Source: Bradyrhizobium lupini (lineage in GTDB: Bacteria; Pseudomonadota; Alphaproteobacteria; Rhizobiales; Xanthobacteraceae). From it: a stretch of 64,000 bases of DNA. Every line of letters starts with the position of its first letter. The stretch's first letter is position 1. The notes beneath the pieces were generated by a model. The model was given only the letters and a program-made list of their open reading frames with translations, was not told the DNA's origin and did not search any database. The DNA is taken from positions 5,475,001 to 5,539,000 of the forward strand of contig NZ_CP162553.1 in assembly GCF_040939785.1 (NCBI RefSeq). The letters run 5' to 3'. Position numbers and translations under genes: made by a program. This document shows positions 1-8,820 of the stretch, piece by piece.

Positions 1-78
1 CGCCTGCGCGACCGTGGCCAGCGTCGCGCTGGCAGTGAATGCCGCGGCCAAACCCAGAATAATCTTGCGCTTCAGCAT
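1..78 (-). CDS. Periplasmic substrate-binding protein, N-terminus only (runs off the window)
   Basis: Only 26 codons are present. They read as a classic Sec signal peptide: MLKRK, then a hydrophobic alanine/leucine core, ending in an AQA cleavage motif. A GAAGGA ribosome site lies just ahead of the ATG. The gene follows the ABC ATPase on the same strand with about 80 bases between them. In PotA/FbpC-type importers the periplasmic binding protein commonly follows the ATPase, so this is probably the solute receptor of the same transporter. The ligand cannot be told from this fragment. Confidence 0.6.
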   Translation of the reverse strand, partial: MLKRKIILGLAAAFTASATLATVAQA

Positions 79-158
79 GGTCTTTGTTCCTTCTTCACGT
101 GACGTTGAGCTTGGTTGGTCCAGGTCCGCCCGCCTTGGAGCGATGCTGCATGGTTGGA

Positions 159-1298
159 TCAGACGGGATCGAGGGCCAGGCAATCCTCCGGGCGGAAGGT
201 GATGAACACGTCATCGCCAGGTCTCAGGCTGCCAGCTGTAAGGCTGCCAGCTCTCAGGCTGTCATGCGTGCCCGGCTGAAGCTTGACCATGAATTCCCTG
301 TTGTCGGCGACGTCGAGCACGGCCAGCGCGTGGTCGCCGAGATAGATGGTGTTCTGCACCCTGGCCGGCAGTCGGTTCGGTTCGTCGCCGGAGGTGCCAT
401 CCGGGATGATGGCGATCCGCTCCGGCCGCACCGACAGCGAGGTCGATGCGCCGGCGCCTGATACGTTGACCGCTCGTGCGGTCACGGCGCCGCCGCCCGC
501 CAGCGCAACGCGGCAATATTCCTTTTCAAGCATCTCGACGGTGCCGGACAGCACATTGTTCTCGCCGATGAAATGGGCGACGAAGCTGTTCACCGGATGC
601 TCATACAGCGCGTCGGGCCTGTCGATCTGCTGCACGATGCCGTCGTTGAATACGGCGATGCGATCCGACATGGTGAGCGCTTCACTTTGATCGTGGGTGA
701 CGTAGACGACGGTGATGCCCATCGTCTCGTGCAGTTGCTTGATCTCCAGTTGCATCTGCTCCCGCAGGCGCTTGTCCAGGGCGCCCAGCGGCTCGTCCAT
801 CAGCACGAGTTGCGGATTGAAAACAAGGGCGCGGGCCAGCGCCACGCGCTGCTGTTGACCGCCGGACAGCTGCCCGGGCCGCCGCTGCGCCAGAGTTTCC
901 ATCTTGATCATGCGCAATGCCGCTTTGACACGATCCTGCGCTTCGGCCTTGTTCGTGTTGCGAACGGAGAGCGGGAAGGCGATATTCTCCGCAATCGTCA
1001 GGTGCGGAAACAGGGCATAATTCTGGAACACCATGCCGATGTCGCGCTTGTGTGCCGGCACGTTCTTGATCGGTCGGTCCGCGAGGAAGATCTCGCCATG
1101 GGTCGGAACCTCGAAACCCGCCAGCATCATCAGGGTGGTCGTCTTGCCCGAGCCCGACGGACCAAGCAGGGTGACGAACTCGCCCTTCCTGATGTCGAGA
1201 TCGAGGTTTTTCACCACGAGGTGCTCGCCATCATAGGTCTTCTGAATGCCGGAAAAGCGCACCAGCGCCGGCGCAGGCGTAACCATGCCGGCTTCCAT
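159..1298 (-). CDS. ABC transporter ATP-binding protein, PotA/spermidine-putrescine type
   Basis: This is the cytoplasmic ATPase of an importer for small solutes such as polyamines, iron or sugars. The 379-residue length is usual for the PotA/UgpC/FbpC group. Visible in order are Walker A (GPSGSGKTT, about residue 46), the Q-loop (FQNYALFPHL), the signature LSGGQQQRVALARAL, Walker B (LVLMDEP) with the D-loop, and the switch histidine in VTHDQSEAL. A C-terminal TOBE-like regulatory region follows (SVRPERIAI, then TFRPEDCLAL). The binding-protein gene begins just downstream on the same strand, so the two probably form an operon whose permeases lie outside the window. Substrate unknown. There are three methionines close together at the start and the first is used here. 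Confidence 0.9.
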   Translation of the reverse strand: MEAGMVTPAPALVRFSGIQKTYDGEHLVVKNLDLDIRKGEFVTLLGPSGSGKTTTLMMLAGFEVPTHGEIFLADRPIKNVPAHKRDIGMVFQNYALFPHLTIAENIAFPLSVRNTNKAEAQDRVKAALRMIKMETLAQRRPGQLSGGQQQRVALARALVFNPQLVLMDEPLGALDKRLREQMQLEIKQLHETMGITVVYVTHDQSEALTMSDRIAVFNDGIVQQIDRPDALYEHPVNSFVAHFIGENNVLSGTVEMLEKEYCRVALAGGGAVTARAVNVSGAGASTSLSVRPERIAIIPDGTSGDEPNRLPARVQNTIYLGDHALAVLDVADNREFMVKLQPGTHDSLRAGSLTAGSLRPGDDVFITFRPEDCLALDPV

Positions 1299-1433
1299 GT
1301 CGTCCTCGCGTTGTCAGCCACAGTGCTGTCAGCACCCCGTCCCCGGGGTGCGAGGAACAGCTTAGCATCGTCCGACCAGATTGCCAGCGGCGCAAGCGAC
1401 TGCGCGCACGGACCCGTCGGGAAAAGGGGCGCG

Positions 1434-3002
1434 CTACATCCCCGACAGCTTCGTCACGGATACATTCAGCGAGCCCCCGGCTTCCGCGATCACGCGCAGC
1501 GTCTTGGAGTCGAAGGCGATGTCGGCGAGGCTCAGGCTGTCGATCTTCGCTTCGACCTTGATGCCATCCTCGTTCTTCTGATAGTCGGCGATCGCGGCGG
1601 CGATCTTCTCGCGTGCGTTGGCGGCAATCGGCTTCAGATCGACCGTCGCTTTCTGCACCAGCGCCTGCTGCATCTGCGGCACCACCGCGCGCGCCGCGGC
1701 ACCCAGCAGGCCGAAGGCCGCCTCGGATTCCACGGCGAGCTGGATGTCGGCGAGCCGCAGCGTCTGCTGCGCCTGGTCGAGCATCGGCCGGCCCCAGATG
1801 TGCACGGTCGCTTCGGCGCCGAGACCAAGCCAGCTCTTCTTCTCCTTGGCGCGCACCAGCAGCGAGATCAGGAGGCGCTCGCCCGACGGGATCACGTTGA
1901 CGCTCTTGACGGTGACATCGACCGGGCCGGAGCCGTCCTCGGGATAGGTGTGGCCGACCATCTGCGCCGCGATGAGCTTGTTGATCTCGGTGAAGGGCAC
2001 GTCGATCGGCACGCCAATGTTCACACCGGTGCCGGTCGGCGGCACGATCGAGATCTTGTCGGGGAACGGGCAGTCGGGCTTGGTCGGCGTCGAGATCACG
2101 CGCGTCTCGAGCTCGAGGCCAAGCAGCAGCGTCACGTTCTGTGCGTCGACGCGCGGCTGTGCCGCGATGGCGCGGGTCGGCTTCATCTCGAGCCAAAGCG
2201 GCGGCAGCGCGGCGGAAGACCCCGAGCCTTGCAGCGGGATCGAGCGGCAGGCCTTGGCCCATTGCAGCTTCGCGTTGTCCCGCAAGGTCGGATCGTTGCG
2301 CATGCGTTCGGAAACGGCGTTGATCTGTTCGCCAACGGTCTTGTCGATCAGCGGCTTCACCTGCGCAGGCACGTTGACCTTGGCGCCCGAAATGTTGAGG
2401 TTGGTATCGCCAAGATTGACCTGGGCGCCGAGATTGGGCTCGAGATGCCAGTTGGCGGCGAGCTTCGGCCGCGAGGTAACGACGACGTTGCCCTTGATCT
2501 CGGCGCTGGCGTTCAAATTCTTGATGTTGACCGCGCCGATCTGTTTCGCGGCATTGCCGCCGAGCACGCTGCCGAGCGCCTCGCCGAGCGCGCCGGTGGC
2601 TTTCGACGACAGCGAGCCCGTCACGTTCAGCTTGCCCGTGAGCGGCGTCGAGATCGTCAGCACGTCCTTGTCGCCGGCAGTCGCCATCGGTCCGCGTACC
2701 GCCGACCAGCCGATGTCGCCGTTCTCCAGGATTTGCGAAATCGGGTTCTCGGCCTTGCCGGCGAAATTGCGCGGAGCGGCCTTCTCGGCCTGCTCGCGGA
2801 TCGCCGACAGCGCGATGGCGACCGGCGCCACCACGATCGAGCTCTTCGAGACCGGCGGCAGCGGCGGCAATTGCGCGACCGGCGGCGCGGAATTCGTCGC
2901 CCGCGGCGACAGCCAGTCCATCGCCTTCAGGCTGATGAAAAACGACGCCGCGAGCACCGCGACGGCGATCAGGACAGTTTTTAAGTTCAGCGTCAGTCGC
3001 AT
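1434..3002 (-). CDS. DUF4403 family protein
   Basis: The 522-residue product resembles the DUF4403 family, whose biochemical role is not established. The N-terminus (MRLTLNLKTVLIAVAVLAASF) is one hydrophobic segment, either an uncleaved anchor or a signal peptide, so the body is probably periplasmic or attached to the inner membrane. The rest is a long beta-rich sequence with repeated pieces on the pattern of LxISTPLTGKLNVTGS and the family-like stretch WLEMKPTRAIAAQPRVD. The ATG at 3002 has a GGGGG stretch a few bases upstream; a TTG one codon earlier is also possible. Nothing ties it functionally to its neighbours. The very long open frames on the opposite strand are GC-driven shadows. Confidence 0.75.
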   Translation of the reverse strand: MRLTLNLKTVLIAVAVLAASFFISLKAMDWLSPRATNSAPPVAQLPPLPPVSKSSIVVAPVAIALSAIREQAEKAAPRNFAGKAENPISQILENGDIGWSAVRGPMATAGDKDVLTISTPLTGKLNVTGSLSSKATGALGEALGSVLGGNAAKQIGAVNIKNLNASAEIKGNVVVTSRPKLAANWHLEPNLGAQVNLGDTNLNISGAKVNVPAQVKPLIDKTVGEQINAVSERMRNDPTLRDNAKLQWAKACRSIPLQGSGSSAALPPLWLEMKPTRAIAAQPRVDAQNVTLLLGLELETRVISTPTKPDCPFPDKISIVPPTGTGVNIGVPIDVPFTEINKLIAAQMVGHTYPEDGSGPVDVTVKSVNVIPSGERLLISLLVRAKEKKSWLGLGAEATVHIWGRPMLDQAQQTLRLADIQLAVESEAAFGLLGAAARAVVPQMQQALVQKATVDLKPIAANAREKIAAAIADYQKNEDGIKVEAKIDSLSLADIAFDSKTLRVIAEAGGSLNVSVTKLSGM

Positions 3003-3139
3003 CAATCCCCCAGGCCGCCCCGGGGCAGAAGTCTACAGGGCAGGCAAGGAGGGCGCTAGAGCCCACCGATGGGGTGGAATTGGGGCAAACATATTAACGG
3101 CCGCGAACGCACCGTTGCCGCGCATTCGTCCTCGCGTAC

Positions 3140-3778
3140 CTAGCCGCGCTTCGGACGGCGCACCGCCCTCACATTGCCGCGATCTCCGCCACCGCAGAAG
3201 AAACGGTCGCCGCCATCGGACTCCAATCCTGACACCATCGTCCCGGCGGGCAGGTCGAGCTGCTCCAGCACCTTGCCCGTCTCGGGGTCGATCCGCCTGA
3301 TGTCGCTGTCCTCGCCTTCCCAAGTGCCGTGCCAGAGCTCGCCGTCGACCCAGGTCACGCCGGTGACGAAGCGCTTGCTTTCGATGGTGCGGAGAATTTT
3401 TCCCGTCTGGGGATCGACCTGATGGATCTTGCGCTCCCGATACTGTCCGACCCAGAGCGAGCCCTCGGCCCAGGCCAGTCCGGAATCGCCACCGCCGCCG
3501 GGTGCCGGGATAGTGGCGAGCACCTTGCCGGTCACAGCGTCGATCTTCTGGATGCGGTCCTCGGCGATCTGGAACAGGTGGCGGCCGTCGAACGCCGTTC
3601 CCGCATGCGCGGCGACATCGATGGAGCGGGTGATGTTGCCATCGGCCGGGTCGACCGCGTTCAATCTGTCGCCGGATGCGAACCACATAAGGCTGCCGTC
3701 ATAGGTGACGCCGTGCACGGCTTCGACGCCTGCATAGGGCCCGTATTCCCTGACGATCTCGGCGGCTGAACGTTTCAT
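3140..3778 (-). CDS. Beta-propeller protein resembling glutaminyl cyclotransferase
   Basis: A 212-residue protein built of short repeats that each give a propeller blade. The blades carry phrases such as INAVDPADGNI-type, IQKIDAVTGKVL, IHQVDPQTGKIL and IRRIDPETGKVL, each preceded by a GxxW or LWVG element. This pattern fits the bacterial glutamine-cyclotransferase/PQQ-like propeller group. No signal peptide is visible, so it may act in the cytoplasm. It lies 31 bases after the stop of the TPR/HTH regulator on the same strand, so the two may be co-transcribed. Enzymatic activity is not shown by the sequence: a simple substrate-binding or structural propeller is equally possible. Confidence 0.7.
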   Translation of the reverse strand: MKRSAAEIVREYGPYAGVEAVHGVTYDGSLMWFASGDRLNAVDPADGNITRSIDVAAHAGTAFDGRHLFQIAEDRIQKIDAVTGKVLATIPAPGGGGDSGLAWAEGSLWVGQYRERKIHQVDPQTGKILRTIESKRFVTGVTWVDGELWHGTWEGEDSDIRRIDPETGKVLEQLDLPAGTMVSGLESDGGDRFFCGGGDRGNVRAVRRPKRG

Positions 3779-3808
3779 CTGCTCGGTCCCTGCGGTGTGA
3801 ATCCCACT

Positions 3809-5029
3809 TTACGTCTTCATGAGCGGTCCGGGGAGTAACAAGCCTGTCGGGAAACCCGGCACGGGCGGCGTCATCCAGCGCCGCGCCCGTCCGTGTCCGA
3901 AGGACTGCACCTTGTTCGATCGCGCCAGCTCTTCGAGGGCCCGTTGCACGGTGCGCGCGCTCGTTCCCAGCGCCAGCGCGAGCGCCGAACTCGACCAGGG
4001 CTCGCCATCAGAGAGGAAGGCGAGCACATTGGCGTGCTTCTCCTCGACGGGCCGTGCGAGGACGAGAACCTGCCGCGTGTTGCGCGGCGTCAGCGCAAAA
4101 CCTTGCCTGGTCGCGCTGACGTCGGCCAGAGGCTTGAGCTTGGTGCGGAGCCGCCCGATTTCGACGCGCAGCCGGGCGCGATGCGATTCGTCGACGTGCC
4201 TTGCCTGAAACGCTCCCGTGATCAACGCTTCCCGCGAGACATCGGCCGGCCAGGCCTGCACCAGGATGCGCGCGAGCGCGAACAGCACCGGCCGCGTTCC
4301 GAGCGGCACGAGGATGCCTCGCCTGCGAACCGCGTGATGGAACGTGTCCACCACGAGCGCCTCCGATGTCGCGAGGTCCTCGATTTCCTCGAGCAGTAGC
4401 GGCCGTTCGTGCCCGCGCGTGATCAAGCGCGCTGCGGGCGTGTCGAGCACGCGGCTCGTGCCTTCGACCTCCGCCGCAAGCGCGGGAATGCCGGCCTGTC
4501 GTGCTGCGCTCGCCGCGCGCCCGAGCGCCGCGCGCGCGTCTTTCGTTCGGAGCCGCCGGATGGCGATGCCGGCAATCACGAGCTCGCGGGCGACCTGCGC
4601 AGCCGGGGGCAGCGGTGTGGTCTTGATCTCGGCCAGCGTGCGCTCGGCCTCGTCGAGGCGCCCGAGAAGGAGAAGTCTGCGCGCCTCGATGTGACCCGCA
4701 TAGGCCGCGTTGGCGAGGTCACCGTGGCTTGCGAGCGTCGCCCGCGCGACCACGAGCGTGTTGGCCGGCCAATTCAGGTCGCGCGAGACGAGTGCGATCT
4801 CGGCCTCCGCCACCACGCATCTGGCGCGCGCGACCGCCTCTTTCGGGCCGAAGGCGCGTGCGGCGCTGCGCAGCAACGTCTTCGCCTTGGCGAGATCGCC
4901 GAGTTGCGCCATCGCGATGCCGCGCAGCGCCAGCGAAGGTGCATCGTTGCGCAGCGCAACGCGGTTCAGCGCGCCGAGCGGATCGCCGGCTTGGAGCGCG
5001 CGCGCCGCGGCCGTGATCAGCGACTCCAT
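3809..5029 (-). CDS. TPR-like plus winged-helix regulatory protein
   Basis: The 406-residue product has an alanine/leucine/arginine-rich N-terminal half of helical-repeat character, with units such as LALRGIAMAQLGDLAKAKTLL and LLLGRLDEAERTLAEI that look like tetratricopeptide repeats. A basic middle region follows (RARLRVEIGRLRTKLKPL), resembling the winged-helix part of SARP/transcriptional activator proteins. At the C-terminus (about residues 330-385) a helix-turn-helix is visible in WSSSALALALGTSARTVQRALEEL. It is therefore probably a DNA-binding regulator with a sensory helical-repeat domain. It is transcribed away from the DUF899 gene, with about 150 bases between them, and may control that gene or the propeller gene behind it. 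Confidence 0.65.
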   Translation of the reverse strand: MESLITAAARALQAGDPLGALNRVALRNDAPSLALRGIAMAQLGDLAKAKTLLRSAARAFGPKEAVARARCVVAEAEIALVSRDLNWPANTLVVARATLASHGDLANAAYAGHIEARRLLLLGRLDEAERTLAEIKTTPLPPAAQVARELVIAGIAIRRLRTKDARAALGRAASAARQAGIPALAAEVEGTSRVLDTPAARLITRGHERPLLLEEIEDLATSEALVVDTFHHAVRRRGILVPLGTRPVLFALARILVQAWPADVSREALITGAFQARHVDESHRARLRVEIGRLRTKLKPLADVSATRQGFALTPRNTRQVLVLARPVEEKHANVLAFLSDGEPWSSSALALALGTSARTVQRALEELARSNKVQSFGHGRARRWMTPPVPGFPTGLLLPGPLMKT

Positions 5030-5176
5030 TCAAATCCCGCCACACTTGTTACTCCCACCACGCAACCGTCCGGTGCGAGAGATCGTTGACGGCCGACAAT
5101 GTGCGGCGAGGGGCGAGCGGTTCCGCATCTCACACAGCGAGATTCGGAACGGCCGCCCGGGAAAAGTTGGAGAGCC

Positions 5177-5971
5177 ATGATGACATCAGCTGACAACGCA
5201 GGAAACAACGGACAAGCCGCCATGCAAACACCGCCGGTGGTATCGCCGCAGGACTGGGAGGCCGCCCGTCAGCAACTGCTCGTGAAGGAAAAGGCGCATA
5301 CCCGTGCCCGCGATGCCCTGGCGGCCGAGCGCCGGCGCATGCCGTGGATGGAAGTGACCAAAACCTATGCGTTCGAGGGGCCCGGCGGCAAGGTCAGTCT
5401 GCACGACCTGTTCCAGGACCGGCGGCAGCTGATCGTCTACCGTGCGTTCTTCGAGCCGGGCGTGTTCGGCTGGCCGGATCATGCCTGCCGCGGCTGCTCC
5501 ATGGTGGCCGACCAGGTCGCGCATGTCGCGCACCTCAATGCCCGCGACACCACGCTGGTGTTCGCCTCGCGCGCACCGCAGGCCGATATCAGCAGGCTGA
5601 AGCAGCGGATGGGCTGGACCATGCCATGGGTCACCGTCACCGACAGTTTCGATGCGGATTTCGGCGTCGACGAGTGGCACGGGACCAACGTGTTCTTCCG
5701 CGACGGCGACCGGATCTTCCGCACCTATTTCGTCAAGAGCCGGGGCGACGAGCAGATGGGCGGCACCTGGAATTACCTCGACATCACGCCGCTGGGACGG
5801 CAGGAGGTCTGGGAGGATTCGCCGAAAGGCTATCCGCAGACGCCGACCTACAAATGGTGGAACTGGCACGACAGCTACACCGAAGGTGCGGCGCCCGACA
5901 AGAGATGGGTCGAGATCTCGACCGCGGGCGAGAAGGCTTTTCGCGAGGAGGCGGCTGAAGGACGTGACTAG
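5177..5971 (+). CDS. DUF899 family thioredoxin-fold protein
   Basis: Members of this family have a thioredoxin-like fold of uncertain activity. The 264-residue product shows its hallmarks: an early EKAHTRARDALAAERRRMPW segment, a LHDLFQDRRQLIVYRAFF strand-helix region, a cysteine pair in ACRGCSMVADQ, and a C-terminal WNYLDITPLGRQE block. The ATG at 5177 is chosen because a GGAGAG ribosome site sits three bases before it. An in-frame ATG at 5099 lacks one and would add an atypical tail. It is divergent from the TPR/HTH regulator and overlaps the next small gene by 8 bases, suggesting translational coupling. Confidence 0.8.
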   Translation: MMTSADNAGNNGQAAMQTPPVVSPQDWEAARQQLLVKEKAHTRARDALAAERRRMPWMEVTKTYAFEGPGGKVSLHDLFQDRRQLIVYRAFFEPGVFGWPDHACRGCSMVADQVAHVAHLNARDTTLVFASRAPQADISRLKQRMGWTMPWVTVTDSFDADFGVDEWHGTNVFFRDGDRIFRTYFVKSRGDEQMGGTWNYLDITPLGRQEVWEDSPKGYPQTPTYKWWNWHDSYTEGAAPDKRWVEISTAGEKAFREEAAEGRD

Positions 5972-6257
5972 TCCCGTCAGCGCAATGGCCGGCGCGAGCC
6001 GCAACGGTGTGGTGGCCGCGCGCCACCTCGCCAGATGGTTGGGGCTGGCGGCGACGCCGACCTTCGCGATCATGGCCGTACTGACGGCCATGCTTGATGG
6101 CCCGGCGGACATGCTGTGTGGCTCCGGACATGGGGCGATGCTCGGCGGGATGGTGCCGATGTATCTGCTGATGAGCGCGTTTCATTCGGCGGCGTGGCTG
6201 AGGCTGATCGCAGAGCGGCGGGGCCGGTGGCCCTACTGCGAAGCCGCCTGCAAATAG
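5964..6257 (+). CDS. Small two-helix membrane protein, function unknown
   Basis: About 97 residues starting at a GTG inside the end of the DUF899 gene (8-base overlap); an ATG at 5985 is an alternative. Two hydrophobic segments are visible: LAATPTFAIMAVLTAML and MVPMYLLMSAFHSAAWL. A short loop containing CGSGHG lies between them, and the tail is basic, ending near a Cys-rich CEAAC. I do not recognise the family. The overlap with DUF899 suggests a two-gene operon. Its end overlaps the cytochrome c gene on the other strand by 25 bases, an unusual convergent arrangement. Confidence 0.5.
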   Translation: MTSPVSAMAGASRNGVVAARHLARWLGLAATPTFAIMAVLTAMLDGPADMLCGSGHGAMLGGMVPMYLLMSAFHSAAWLRLIAERRGRWPYCEAACK

Positions 6258-6643
6258 GCAACGATCTTGCCCGCTTCCTCCGCCGAGACGCCGCCATAGG
6301 GCTGCATCTTGTTGCCGGAGACGACCTCGTCCGGCTTGAGCATGAAGCGGGTGAGTTTGTCCTGGTCCCAGACGAAGCCGGCTTCCTTCATCGACGAAGA
6401 ATAGTTGTAGTTCGGCAGCGCGCCGGCCTTGCGTCCGACGATTTTGTTGAGGTTGGGGCCCAGACGATTGTCGCCCTCTTTCACCGAGTGGCAGGTTCGG
6501 CAGGAATTGTTGAAGGCCTGCTGGGCTGCGTCGTCACTCCCCGGCTGCTGTGCGCGCGAGGTGGGCGCGTTCAGCAGCAGTGCCACCGCGGCAGCGATCG
6601 AGCGCAGGCATTTGCCTTGCGGCGTTTGCGGACGTGATTGCAT
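6233..6643 (-). CDS. Small periplasmic class I cytochrome c
   Basis: This electron carrier is exported and receives haem in the periplasm. The 136-residue precursor begins with a signal peptide whose core is SIAAAVALLLNAPTSRA. The mature part has the haem site CRTCH (cysteines about residues 48 and 51, histidine 52) and a methionine ligand in GNKMQPYGGV. The body KVGPN-like segment (RLGPNLNKIVGRKAGA) is typical of the cytochrome c2/c550 family in alphaproteobacteria. The ATG at 6643 is chosen because a perfect GGAGG lies six bases upstream; longer in-frame starts would place extra residues before the signal peptide. It is probably monocistronic, with a terminator-like hairpin just upstream closing the preceding gene. 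Confidence 0.88.
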   Translation of the reverse strand: MQSRPQTPQGKCLRSIAAAVALLLNAPTSRAQQPGSDDAAQQAFNNSCRTCHSVKEGDNRLGPNLNKIVGRKAGALPNYNYSSSMKEAGFVWDQDKLTRFMLKPDEVVSGNKMQPYGGVSAEEAGKIVAYLQAASQ

Positions 6644-6706
6644 TCGCGCCTCCATCGGGGATCGCGCCGCAGCACGCGCGCGCATCGGTATGCCGAGGGC
6701 CAACGA

Positions 6707-6736
6707 AAACGGCCCCGGTGAGTTCCGGGGCCGTTT
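6707..6736 (-). terminator. Rho-independent terminator of the L,D-transpeptidase gene
   Basis: A 12-base perfect stem (AAACGGCCCCGG with its complement) closes around a 6-base loop. Read on the minus strand it ends in a T-run. It lies 20 bases after the transpeptidase stop and ahead of the cytochrome c gene. Confidence 0.8.
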
Positions 6737-6756
6737 GCGTCACAATGTCCTGTCGC

Positions 6757-7464
6757 TTACCGCGTCGCGGCGCCGAGGTCGGCGCGGCGCTCCGTCATCG
6801 GCAGCACGATCACCTTGGTGCCGACGTTGACGCGGGAGTACAGGTCCGCAACATCGTCATTGGTCAGGCGGATGCAGCCGGAGGAGACGTGCTTGCCGAT
6901 GGTGTCGGGTGCGTTGGTGCCGTGGATGCGGTAGATGGTGCCGCCGAGATACATGGCGCGGGCGCCGAGCGGATTGCCGGGACCGCCGGCCATGTGGCGC
7001 GGCAGATAGGGTTGGCGGGCGATCATCTCCGGCGGCGGGGTCCAATCCGGCCACTCCGCCTTCTTGGTCACCGACTGGGTGCCGGACCAGGTGAAACCGT
7101 CGCGGCCGACGCCGATGCCGTAGCGCATCGCCTGGCCATTGCCGAGCACGAGATAGAGATAGGTGTTGGGCGTATCGATGATGATGGTGCCCGGCGCCTC
7201 ACGCGTCGCATAGGAGACGGTCTGGCGGCGGAAGCGGGCCGGCGTTTCGACCGCGTCCTGCTCCTCGGACGGCGCGGCCTGATACGGCGTCGCTTGATAA
7301 GGCTGGTACGGCTGCGGCGCTGCGATCGGCGGCAGCGGCTGGAAGAAGGGGAAGAGCTGCACAGGCGCGGCCTTGGCCGGGCCGGCAAACGCGATCGCGG
7401 TGACAGCCACTGCGCCAAACGCAACGGCGCGCGAATAAGTCTTCAACGTCTCCAGATTGATCAT
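6757..7464 (-). CDS. L,D-transpeptidase (ErfK/YbiS/YcfS/YnhG, YkuD domain)
   Basis: Enzymes of this family cross-link peptidoglycan stem peptides (3-3 bonds) or attach proteins to the wall, in the periplasm. The 235-residue precursor begins with a signal peptide ending in GPAKA. A proline/tyrosine/glutamine-rich spacer follows (YQPYQATPYQAAP). The YkuD domain then has the substrate-side histidine in YRIHGTN and the nucleophile cysteine in HVSSGCIRLTNDDV. The ATG at 7464 has an AGGGG site at good spacing; an upstream ATG would add 14 polar residues before the signal. It has its own terminator and is a single gene transcribed away from the glycosyltransferase. Confidence 0.88.
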   Translation of the reverse strand: MINLETLKTYSRAVAFGAVAVTAIAFAGPAKAAPVQLFPFFQPLPPIAAPQPYQPYQATPYQAAPSEEQDAVETPARFRRQTVSYATREAPGTIIIDTPNTYLYLVLGNGQAMRYGIGVGRDGFTWSGTQSVTKKAEWPDWTPPPEMIARQPYLPRHMAGGPGNPLGARAMYLGGTIYRIHGTNAPDTIGKHVSSGCIRLTNDDVADLYSRVNVGTKVIVLPMTERRADLGAATR

Positions 7465-7737
7465 CGGTCGCCCCTGTTTGCGCGGTGTTTCTTGGTCACC
7501 CGGCACCGTTGCGGTGCTCTGTTGCCTAGATCACTAACGGCAAGAAGTTTCGGGACGTTTGCGCGGAAAACCGAAAACGGTTTCGTGGCGGAAAGGATTG
7601 TTTCATGACGGTTTCGTGGCTGCGCGGACCCGTTAACGAACAAAACAGCGGGCCGACACTTCCATGACGTCACACGCCTGAAATATCCGTGGTTGATGGT
7701 CCTAAGCCGAGAATCATAAAAATCTCGGGATTTCCCC

Positions 7738-8790
7738 ATGCGGGTATTAATCGCGACTGACGCCTGGCATCCGCAGGTCAACGGTGTGGTGCGGACGCTG
7801 ACCTCGCTGGCTGGCGCGGCCAAGGCATTGGATGTCGAGATCGACTTCCTGACGCCGGACGGCTTTCGGTCATGGCCGTTGCCGACCTATCCAGGGCTGC
7901 GCATTGCGCTGCCGAGCGGCAGGGAGATTGGGCGGCGGATCGAGAGGGCGGCGCCGGAGGCGCTGCACATCGCGACCGAAGGGCCGATCGGCTGGGCGGC
8001 GCGGGCTTATTGCCGTCGCAACCGGCTCGCCTTCACCACCTCCTACACCACGCGCTTTCCCGAATACGTCTCGGTGCGAACCGGCATCCCCGCGAGCGTC
8101 GGCTACGCCGTGCTGCGCCACTTCCACGATGCCGCCGCCATGACGATGGTCGCGACGCCCTCGCTGCGGCAGGAGCTGTCCGAGCGCGGTTTCAAGCGGC
8201 TCGGCTTCTGGACCCGCGGCGTCAACACCGAGCTGTTTCATCCGGACTCTCCAGCCAAGCTCGATCTGCCCGGGCCGATTTTCATGACGATGGGCCGCGT
8301 GGCGGTGGAGAAGAACCTCGAGGCTTTCCTCTCGCTCGACCTGCCCGGCACCAAGGTCGTCATCGGCGACGGTCCGCAGAAGGCCGGCCTTGAAAAGAAA
8401 TATCCCGACGTGGTCTTCCTCGGCGAGAAGAAGGGCGCTGACCTCACCGCGCACCTCGCCGCCGCTGACGTGTTCGTGTTTCCGAGCCTGACCGACACGT
8501 TCGGCGTGGTGCAGCTCGAAGCGCTCGCCTGCGGCACGCCGGTTGCGGCGTTCCCGGTGACGGGTCCGAAGGATGTCATCGCAGATCACCCGATCGGCGC
8601 GATTGACCACGATTTGCGCGCCGCGTGCCTGCGCGCACTGACCATGTCGCGCGAGACCTGCCGCAACTTCGCGCTGGAGCGCTCCTGGGAAAACAGCGCG
8701 CGCCAATTCGTCGGCAACCTCACTTCACTTCAGCCCAGCCGTGCCTTGCGCGCCTCGCCTCGCATGGCGCGGCGGCCGGTGCGCGGCTGA
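7738..8790 (+). CDS. GT4-family glycosyltransferase
   Basis: A cytoplasmic or membrane-surface glycosyltransferase using a nucleotide sugar. The 350-residue length is usual. The N-terminal domain starts MRVLIATDAWHPQVNGVVRTL with the Gly-rich acceptor loop of the GT-B fold. The C-terminal domain has the donor-binding features GRVAVEKNLEAFL, VVIGDGP and the EX7E-type motif FPSLTDTFGVVQLEALACG. Similar rhizobial and plant enzymes (MgtA/SqdX/Agt-like) glycosylate diacylglycerol. The gene lies 30 bases before a phospholipid methyltransferase, which supports a glycolipid role, but the acceptor is an inference. The last 20 residues are basic and poorly conserved in appearance. Confidence 0.85.
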   Translation: MRVLIATDAWHPQVNGVVRTLTSLAGAAKALDVEIDFLTPDGFRSWPLPTYPGLRIALPSGREIGRRIERAAPEALHIATEGPIGWAARAYCRRNRLAFTTSYTTRFPEYVSVRTGIPASVGYAVLRHFHDAAAMTMVATPSLRQELSERGFKRLGFWTRGVNTELFHPDSPAKLDLPGPIFMTMGRVAVEKNLEAFLSLDLPGTKVVIGDGPQKAGLEKKYPDVVFLGEKKGADLTAHLAAADVFVFPSLTDTFGVVQLEALACGTPVAAFPVTGPKDVIADHPIGAIDHDLRAACLRALTMSRETCRNFALERSWENSARQFVGNLTSLQPSRALRASPRMARRPVRG

Positions 8791-8820
8791 TCCCGTTCGA
8801 CCACAGCGAGAACCTCATCG

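Noticed and set aside
573..2984. 803-codon open frame opposite the ABC and DUF4403 genes
   Set aside because: It lies antisense over two well-supported genes and its composition (RH-, LG- and DG-rich without family features) is that of a GC-driven shadow frame.
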